The translations under genes and the position numbers were made by a program. The notes under the pieces are model-generated. The model was not told the DNA's origin, ran no database searches, and worked only from the letters and a program-made list of their open reading frames with translations. Shown here in pieces: positions 55,767-64,000 of a DNA stretch of 64,000 nucleotides (positions are counted from its first letter, which is position 1; each line of letters starts with the position of its first letter). The stretch spans positions 1,860,001-1,924,000 of the forward strand of contig NZ_CP056087.1 in NCBI RefSeq assembly GCF_001839655.2, in the 5' to 3' direction. Source of the stretch: Pseudomonas argentinensis. Lineage in GTDB: Bacteria > Pseudomonadota > Gammaproteobacteria > Pseudomonadales > Pseudomonadaceae.

Positions 55767-56704
55767 GTGGTGAGCAGACACCCCTGGACCGAAGGCACAC
55801 CGGCAAGTGTATTGCTGGTCACCGACCTGAGGGTGCGTTGCGCCCGTGCGCTGGATCGCGCGGCGCAACTGGCGAGCGAGTGGCAGGCGCTGCTGGTGGG
55901 CGTCAATGTGCTGGAAACCGCCCAGGCGCCAGAGCTGGTGCTGGGCTGGGTGGGCGCGCGGGATGACGCCAGCCTGGCACGCTTTGCCGAGCAGCAACTG
56001 CAGGAGGATCTGTCGGGCCTCGAGGTGCAGGTGCGCCTGCGTATCGAGCGTGGTGAGCCCGTCCAGGTCATCGCCAAGGCGGCGCGGGAAACTGGCAGTG
56101 CGCTGGTGGTCACCGGTGTGGCGAGCGATGCGTTGTGGGCCGCTTGCTGCTCGGCTCCACGGTGGAGTCGCTGGCTCGGCACTGCCGCAACCTTTGTTGG
56201 TGGTACGCCAGCGACCACGCGGGCGTTATCAGCGCATTCTGGTGGCCACCGACTTTTCCGACGCGTCGCGCCATGCGCTGCATGCGGCTGCCGGTTATGT
56301 TCCCGATCGCCAACTGGTGCTCTACCACGCCACCGAGGCGCCGCTGTCCGACCGCCTGGAGCGGGTGATCGACGGTGAGACGCGCCGGCATATCGAGGCG
56401 GGCAATTACGCCGCGTTTCTGGGTGCCAGTGATCTGCCGGACGAGGCGAGAAAGCGCACGCGTATCGTGATCGAGCGGGGTTCGCTGGCCTTCCCTAAGC
56501 CATTACGTGCGCGAGCATGACGTCGATCTGGTGGTGATGGGCACCCACGGGCGCAGCGGGCTGATGAATGTGCTGCTGGGCAGTGCGGCCAGTGAACTGC
56601 TGCAGTGGGTGCCGTGCGTCACCCTGATCGTGCGCGAGCCGCGTGCTGAGGATCAAGGCTCGCTGCGCGCCTTCATCCAGCGCTGGCGCTGTTCGGCATT
56701 GTGA
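55767..56704 (+). pseudogene. Tandem universal stress protein, broken by three indels
   Basis: A two-domain UspA gene of about 310 codons read in pieces. Piece 1 (from GTG at 55767) covers the first domain to SDALW near 56139. Piece 2 gives GRLLLGSTVESLARHC to about 56182. Piece 3 has RGRYQRILVATDFSDASRHAL to about 56495. Piece 4 has HYVREHDVDLVVMGTHGRSG and LLGSAASELLQWVPCVTLIV to the TGA at 56702. Restoring a lost G (TGTGGGCC), restoring a lost C (TGCCGC) and removing an extra C (TTCCCTAAG) rebuilds one frame with intact ATP-binding motifs. All three are in G or C runs. Its 3' end overlaps the convergent rlmF by about 50 bp. Confidence 0.8.
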
Positions 56705-57645
56705 AAGGTCCAGGCCACGAAGCGGCTCTGCTTCTGGCCCTGGCTCATTGCCACCGTGCGAGTGTCCAGGGCGCGGACCTTGTTCAGCATGGCGTATACG
56801 CCCGGCAGGTTGCCGGCCTTGGAAATCAGCGTGCTGAACCACAGCACCTGATCGCGGTGCTCGGCGCTTTCGCCAATCAGCCGGGCCACGAACGCCGCTT
56901 CGCCGCCCGGGCACCACAGCTCCGCCGCCTGACCGCCAAAGTTCAGCACCGGCAGCGTGCGCTTGGGGTCGAGCTTGCCGAGGTTGCGCCATTTGCGTTT
57001 GCTGCCGCTGCTGGCTTCAGCCGCCGAGGCATGGAAGGGCGGGTTGCAGAGGGTCACCTCGAAGCGCTCGTCGGCCCGCAACAGATTGGTGAAAACGTGC
57101 CCGGCATCCGCTTGCAGGCGCAGTTCGATCTGCTCGCGCAAATCGGTGTTCGCTCGCACGATGGCCGCTGCCGAGGCAATGGCCTGGGGCGCGATGTCCG
57201 CACCGAGGAAGCGCCAGCCGTATTCGCGGTTACCCAGTAGCGGGTAGATGCAGTTGGCGCCCACGCCGATGTCCAGCGCCCGTACTGCCGCGCCGCGAGG
57301 CGTTTCACCGCCGTTGTCGCCTGCCAGCAGATCGGCCAGGTAGTGCAGGTAATCGGCGCGTCCCGGAATCGGCGGGCACAGGTAATCGGCCGGAATGTCC
57401 CAGTGCGCGATGCCATAGAACTGCTTGAGCAGGGCGCGGTTGAACACCTTGACCGCCGCCGGGTTGGCGAAGTCGATGCTCTGGTTGCCATAGGGGTTGA
57501 TGATCACGAACGCCGCCAGCTCAGGGCTGGCCTTGATCAACGCCGGAAAGTCATAACGGCCCTGATGGCGGTTGCGGTGGTGCAGCTGGCCTTTTTCAGG
57601 CGAGGCGGGCGGTTTGGGCGGACGTTTGGCGGGCATGCTGATCAT
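56653..57645 (-). CDS. rlmF: 23S rRNA (adenine-1618-N6)-methyltransferase RlmF
   Basis: 330 residues, SAM-dependent base methylation of the large r[25 protein letters not shown] is the N-terminal family signature. [16 protein letters not shown] is the SAM motif, and [11 protein letters not shown] contains the catalytic NPPF. The start is ATG 57645 (MISMPAKR) or 57636. It overlaps the end of the broken usp gene on the opposite strand. Confidence 0.95.
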   Translation of the reverse strand: MISMPAKRPPKPPASPEKGQLHHRNRHQGRYDFPALIKASPELAAFVIINPYGNQSIDFANPAAVKVFNRALLKQFYGIAHWDIPADYLCPPIPGRADYLHYLADLLAGDNGGETPRGAAVRALDIGVGANCIYPLLGNREYGWRFLGADIAPQAIASAAAIVRANTDLREQIELRLQADAGHVFTNLLRADERFEVTLCNPPFHASAAEASSGSKRKWRNLGKLDPKRTLPVLNFGGQAAELWCPGGEAAFVARLIGESAEHRDQVLWFSTLISKAGNLPGVYAMLNKVRALDTRTVAMSQGQKQSRFVAWTFHNAEQRQRWMKARSEP

Positions 57646-57813
57646 TGCGCAGGTGACGGGCCGGGCATTTTCCCACAGCCACTGGCGCCGTGCTCAGGGT
57701 CTTGAATATGAAACCGTGCGCCTGCGGCCGGACGTGCACTGATCCAAGTCAACCAGCGGCTGCCTGGTCGGCTCTAGACTGGCCCCATCCAGGGGAACGA
57801 CAGGGCAACCACC

Positions 57814-58281
57814 GTGGCTTATCTCAGTTGGAGCGATGACCTGAACACCGGAATCGCGGTGATCGACGGTCAGCACCGCCGCATCGTCGACATGATCAAC
57901 GCGCTGTACGTTGCGCAGCACGACGGTAAGCGCCAGGCTGTGGCACTGGTGATCGAGGAACTGGTGGACTACACCAGCTCGCACTTCGCCTTCGAGGAGG
58001 CGATGCTCGAGGAAGCGGGCTACGTGTTCACCAAGGCGCACAAGCGGGTGCACGAGTTGTTCATCCGCCGGGTCGAGGATTACCGCGCGCGGTTCCGGCA
58101 GGGCGAGGATGTCTGCGATGAACTGCGCAGCCTGCTCGGCCGCTGGCTGTTCGGGCATATCCGCAACGACGACCAGAGCTACGTGGCGGCGGTGACCGAA
58201 AACCTGCGGCGCCTGGCGGCCGACAAGGCCGAGGACGGATGGTTGAACCGCGCCAAGCGGCGGTTTTTTCGCGCGGCTTAG
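57814..58281 (+). CDS. Bacteriohemerythrin
   Basis: 155 residues from a GTG start. A non-haem di-iron O2-binding four-helix protein with the complete ligand set His21, His57, Glu61, His76, His80, His115 and Asp120 (GQHRRIVDMIN, SSHFAFEE, AHKRVHELF, GHIRNDDQSY). Proposed roles in the family are oxygen sensing, storage or delivery; which applies is not shown. Single gene. Confidence 0.92.
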   Translation: MAYLSWSDDLNTGIAVIDGQHRRIVDMINALYVAQHDGKRQAVALVIEELVDYTSSHFAFEEAMLEEAGYVFTKAHKRVHELFIRRVEDYRARFRQGEDVCDELRSLLGRWLFGHIRNDDQSYVAAVTENLRRLAADKAEDGWLNRAKRRFFRAA

Positions 58282-58383
58282 CGTGCGGTTTCAAACGATA
58301 GCGGACGGTGAGAAGATCTTTTGTGGAAGAGGCCGGGCGGCGATCCGCTTTAGCCTCGATTTTGCCTGGCTATGCGTAAAGAA

Positions 58384-58407
58384 CTCGCGGCTAAAGCCCC
58401 TCCCACG
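58384..58407. repeat. REP-like sequence
   Basis: TCGCGGCTAAAGCCCCTCCCACG resembles a Pseudomonas REP half-element in the 170-bp gap between the hemerythrin and permease genes. No other feature is seen in that gap. Confidence 0.5.
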
Positions 58408-58452
58408 TAATTGCGAGCGGCCGCGTCCCTTTTATCCCGCGGCTGTCGTGAG

Positions 58453-60282
58453 CTATAGCGGAAATATCCACGGCACCATCACCACGCTGACGATCATCAC
58501 CAGGATGGTGAATGGCACGCCGATGCGTACGAAATCTGCAAACCGATACTGGCCTGGCCCTAGCACCAGGGTGTTCACCGGGGAGGAAATCGGCGTCATG
58601 AAGGCAGCCGAGGCGGCGAGGGCGACGATCATGGCGAACGGCAGTGGCGATACGCCCAATGCCTGGGCGGTGGCGATGGCTACCGGCGCCATCAGCACCG
58701 CCGTCGCGGTGTTGGAGATAAACAGACCGATCAGCGCGGTAACCGCGAACAGGCTGGCGAGAATCAGCCGCGGCCCGGCATTGCCCAGGGCGCCGACCAG
58801 GCCATTGACCGCCAGGTCGATGCCGCCGGTTTTCTGCAGGGCCAGGGCGAACGGCAGCATGCCGACGATCAGGATCAGGCTCGGCCAGTGGATCGACCGG
58901 TAGGCGCTGGGCATGTCGATGCAGCGAAAGGCACCCATCAGCAGGCAGCCGATCAGCGCGGCCATCACGTTGGGCACCAGGCCGCTGATCATCAGCCCGA
59001 CCATCACCGCCAGGCTCAGCAACGCATAGGGCGCCTTGCGCGCGGCGGGCGCCACCTCATCGACCTCGGCGGGCAGGCTGAGTACCAGAAAGTCGCGGTT
59101 GAGGCTTTGCAGGTGATGGATCTGCTTCCAGCTGCCGGCCACCAGCAGGGTGTCGGCGTGGGTCAGCTTTTCATCTACCAACAGGCCTTCCAGCGCCTGG
59201 CCGTGGCGACGCAGGCCGACCACGTTGAGCTTGTAGCGGCTGCGCAGGCCCAGCTCCTGAATGCTCTTGCCCGGCAGGTGCGACTCCGGCGGCAGCGCCA
59301 CCTCGGCCAAGCCCAGTTCGTGGGCGTGCACGCTGTAGTAGGAGTTGCGCAGCGGTAGCGGTTCCAGGCCCAGCTCCTGGTAGGTGCCGAGCAGCGCGAT
59401 GGCCGGGCTGGCCAGGTCGACCAGCAGCACGTCGCCAGGCAGCAGCTGGGTGTTGCCTGTGGCCATCAGCAACAGGGTACGGAATTGCCGCTGGCGCTCC
59501 ACGGCAATCACGTTGATGCCGTAGTGCGAGCGCAGCTGCAGCTCGTCCAGCGCCTGGTTGGCCAGGGGCGAATCGGCGCGTACCTGCAGGCGCCGTTCGC
59601 GTTCACCGAGGCGGTAGCTGTCAGCCAGGTCGGCGAGGGTCAGGCGTGGCGGCGCCGAGGTATCGCCATCGGCGTCACGTTGCAGCCAGCGCCGGGTGGC
59701 GAGCATATACAACACGCCGAGCACCAGCACGGCCAGGCCAATCGGCGTGAAGCTGAAGAAACTGAAACCGGGCAGGCCGGCACGCAGCAGCTCGCTGTGC
59801 ACCACCATGTTCGGCGGCGTGGCCACCAGGGTGAGCATGCCGCTGATCAAGCCAGCGAAGGCCAGGGGCATCATCAGCCGGCCTGGAGCGATCTTCAGGC
59901 GCGCCGCCACACCGAGTACCACGGGGATGAAGATCGCCACCACGCCGGTCGAGCTCATCACCGAGCCGAGTCCGGCCACGGCCACCATCAGCAATACCAG
60001 CAGGCGGGTTTCGCTGCTGCCAGCCTTGGCCACCAGCCAGTCGCCAAGGCGGTAGGCGATGCCGGTGCGCACCAGCGCCTCGCCGATCACGAACAGCGCG
60101 GCGATCAGGATCACGCTGGGGTCGGCAAAGCCGGCCAGGGTTTCCTGGACGGTCAGCACGCCGGTCAGCGGCAGGGCGACGAGGATCATCAGCGCGACCA
60201 CGTCCATACGCGGCTTGTTGAGGACGAACAGCACAACGGCCGTGAACAGCAGGCCGAGCACCATCAGCAGGTCGATATTCAT
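58453..60282 (-). CDS. SLC13/DASS-type permease with two RCK_C (TrkA-C) domains
   Basis: 609 residues: five or six N-terminal helices, two cytoplasmic TrkA-C domains (about 215-390, each with an LHS-G-x-V or LRSRY-x-LNVVGL-like core), then six more helices with the anion-transporter motif [19 protein letters not shown]. Such proteins move sulfate, dicarboxylates or other anions; the RCK domains suggest ligand gating. The substrate is unknown. Monocistronic; it ends next to a REP-like sequence. Confidence 0.9.
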   Translation of the reverse strand: MNIDLLMVLGLLFTAVVLFVLNKPRMDVVALMILVALPLTGVLTVQETLAGFADPSVILIAALFVIGEALVRTGIAYRLGDWLVAKAGSSETRLLVLLMVAVAGLGSVMSSTGVVAIFIPVVLGVAARLKIAPGRLMMPLAFAGLISGMLTLVATPPNMVVHSELLRAGLPGFSFFSFTPIGLAVLVLGVLYMLATRRWLQRDADGDTSAPPRLTLADLADSYRLGERERRLQVRADSPLANQALDELQLRSHYGINVIAVERQRQFRTLLLMATGNTQLLPGDVLLVDLASPAIALLGTYQELGLEPLPLRNSYYSVHAHELGLAEVALPPESHLPGKSIQELGLRSRYKLNVVGLRRHGQALEGLLVDEKLTHADTLLVAGSWKQIHHLQSLNRDFLVLSLPAEVDEVAPAARKAPYALLSLAVMVGLMISGLVPNVMAALIGCLLMGAFRCIDMPSAYRSIHWPSLILIVGMLPFALALQKTGGIDLAVNGLVGALGNAGPRLILASLFAVTALIGLFISNTATAVLMAPVAIATAQALGVSPLPFAMIVALAASAAFMTPISSPVNTLVLGPGQYRFADFVRIGVPFTILVMIVSVVMVPWIFPL

Positions 60283-60361
60283 TCAGGCTCCTTGCCGAGC
60301 AAATTTCAGAGCCTGCTTTCAACGCCGCAGTATCGACGCGCAGCAGACTTTGGACAGGTTC

Positions 60362-60664
60362 TCAGGGATAGCCGAGCACTGCTTTGACCTGCTGCAGATT
60401 GGCGGCAATCCAGCGCTTGTCGATGGCGCCCCAGTCGCGGATCACGTAACGGCCGGCGTTGTTGCGCTCGCCATCCTGCTGCTGGAACTGGCAGTCGATA
60501 TCCAGCTCCTCCAGGGCACTCAGGGTGTCCTGGGCGGTGCGCCGGGGCATGCCGGTGGCGGCCATCAGGGCGGGCACGCTATCGGCGGTGCCACTGTCGA
60601 TCAGCCAGGCGACGTAGAGGCGGCGGTAGAAACTGGTCTTGGTCTTGCTCACATCCATTTGCAT
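60362..60664 (-). CDS. Small winged-helix DNA-binding protein
   Basis: 100 residues from the ATG at 60664 (60658 also possible). A helix-turn-helix region (YVAWLIDSGTADSVPALMAATGMPRRTAQDTLSALEEL) and a short winged C-terminus suggest DNA binding. Its target is unknown. The longer frame to 60721 runs into the valS terminator. Confidence 0.78.
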   Translation of the reverse strand: MQMDVSKTKTSFYRRLYVAWLIDSGTADSVPALMAATGMPRRTAQDTLSALEELDIDCQFQQQDGERNNAGRYVIRDWGAIDKRWIAANLQQVKAVLGYP

Positions 60665-60727
60665 CGTCCGATCAGGTGAGGAGTCGCGAGCATACTGCCT
60701 GATGCACCACGGCATGCCCATAAACGA

Positions 60728-60764
60728 AAACGGCCCGCCGGGTTTTCACCGCGGCGGGCCGTTT
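60728..60764. terminator. Intrinsic terminator after valS
   Basis: AAACGGCCCGCCG (60728-60740) pairs with CGGCGGGCCGTTT (60752-60764). On the minus strand it is followed by TTTTCGTTT, which ends the valS transcript. Confidence 0.88.
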
Positions 60765-60792
60765 CCTTATCACTGCGCGGAGCTACAGGCTG

Positions 60793-63624
<2,832 letters not shown>

Positions 63625-63748
63625 GCGCGGCGGGACCCTTCTGGCGTCTGATCGGAAAAGCCGAGCAGTATAACCAACCGCCGTGCAGTTTTCCTCCGCT
63701 GTCGCGGCTATCGGTCGCGCTGAAAAAGGCCGTCAGGGCGGGGAGAGA

Positions 63749-64000
63749 TCAGCGGCGCGGCGGGAGCAGGCGATTGAGGCGCGCCTGCAGGCGGCGCTTG
63801 AGCTCGGCTTCGATCTGCGGCACGAAATCGTCGATCACATCCTGCAGCAGCAGTTGCGCCGCGGCGCGCAGCTCGGTGTCCAGGCGGTTGATCTCGTTGT
63901 CGCGGCCGATGGCGCGCTGCACGGTCTGGCGCAACTCGTCTTCCGAGGCGATCCCGGTTGCGCTGCCGGGCGCGGCGGGTTGCGCGGCGATTACCGGCTC
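63749..64000 (-). CDS. C-terminal part of the gene upstream of valS (partial, unknown function)
   Basis: An open frame enters from the right edge (first codon GAG at 64000) and ends at 63749, giving 83 residues. Pro/Ala-rich sequence is followed by a helical charged C-terminus (LRQTVQRAIGRDNEINRL and VPQIEAELKRRLQARLNRLL). In Pseudomonas a small gene between holC (DNA polymerase III chi) and valS has this character, but only the end is visible. The 124 bp to valS hold no other gene. Confidence 0.7.
   Translation of the reverse strand, partial: EPVIAAQPAAPGSATGIASEDELRQTVQRAIGRDNEINRLDTELRAAAQLLLQDVIDDFVPQIEAELKRRLQARLNRLLPPRR

Overview
This 64 kb window is high-GC chromosomal DNA from a Pseudomonas species (Pseudomonadaceae). 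The evidence is the Pseudomonas-type gene neighbourhoods: ackA-pta; cysZ/trxB; nth beside rnfB; metG/apbC/dcd; a quiP-type acylase next to SEC-C proteins; dinG; pdxH; and valS with its upstream partner gene. REP-like extragenic palindromes of Pseudomonas type also occur. I saw no rRNA, tRNA, phage, insertion sequence or CRISPR array. Nearly all of it is core or soft-core genome. The species cannot be fixed from this sequence alone.

Layout. 1-5.6 kb: acetate kinase and a phosphotransacetylase that runs off the left end, a small DUF3565 protein, SlyD, a glutathione peroxidase and a GT4 glycosyltransferase. 5.6-9.7 kb: CysZ, a possible short RNA, thioredoxin reductase, endonuclease III and an orphan RnfB-like ferredoxin. 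9.8-16.4 kb: a DUF4349 lipoprotein, MetG, an OmpA lipoprotein, ApbC, a cold-shock protein, Dcd and a small orphan protein.

16.5-26.6 kb: a complete nitrate-assimilation block, all on the minus strand. It holds an electron-transfer flavoprotein (NasC-like), nitrate reductase NasA, siroheme methylase CobA, the NIT-ANTAR antiterminator NasR, and a nitrate ABC importer. Both structural operons have a sigma54 (GG-N10-GC) promoter followed by an intrinsic terminator in the leader, and candidate NtrC sites lie upstream. nasR appears to have a sigma54-type promoter of its own. This is the most informative regulatory unit in the window: NtrC/sigma54 would sense nitrogen limitation, and NasR would sense nitrate by antitermination. 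A nirBD nitrite reductase is not in the cluster.

26.6-34.6 kb: an acyl-homoserine-lactone acylase (QuiP type), small zinc-motif (SEC-C) proteins, a LEA-like lipoprotein, OmpA, DUF1145 and a secreted collagen-like protein, and CopD. 34.8-47 kb: dinG with a clear LexA box, a frameshifted GH50-like agarase/galactosidase, an EstB-type hydrolase, an OmpA lipoprotein with a histone-like Ala-Lys tail, pdxH, a CdaR-GntP-glycerate kinase catabolic module and SlyB. 47.4-53.1 kb: a six-gene Mrp/Mnh Na+/H+ antiporter operon with fused A-B subunits. 53.2-64 kb: a COG2509 flavoprotein, DUF998, a tandem universal-stress gene broken by three indels, RlmF, bacteriohemerythrin, an SLC13/RCK permease, a small winged-helix protein, ValS, and the 3' end of its upstream gene.

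Four single-base indels interrupt two genes (the agarase-like gene and the Usp gene), and each lies in a short run of identical bases. They could be real decay or base-calling errors. No wholly new system stands out. The best leads are the triple sigma54 plus attenuator nitrate regulon, the short terminator-bounded transcript ahead of trxB, the orphan soluble RnfB with a long tail, and the collagen-like secreted protein.
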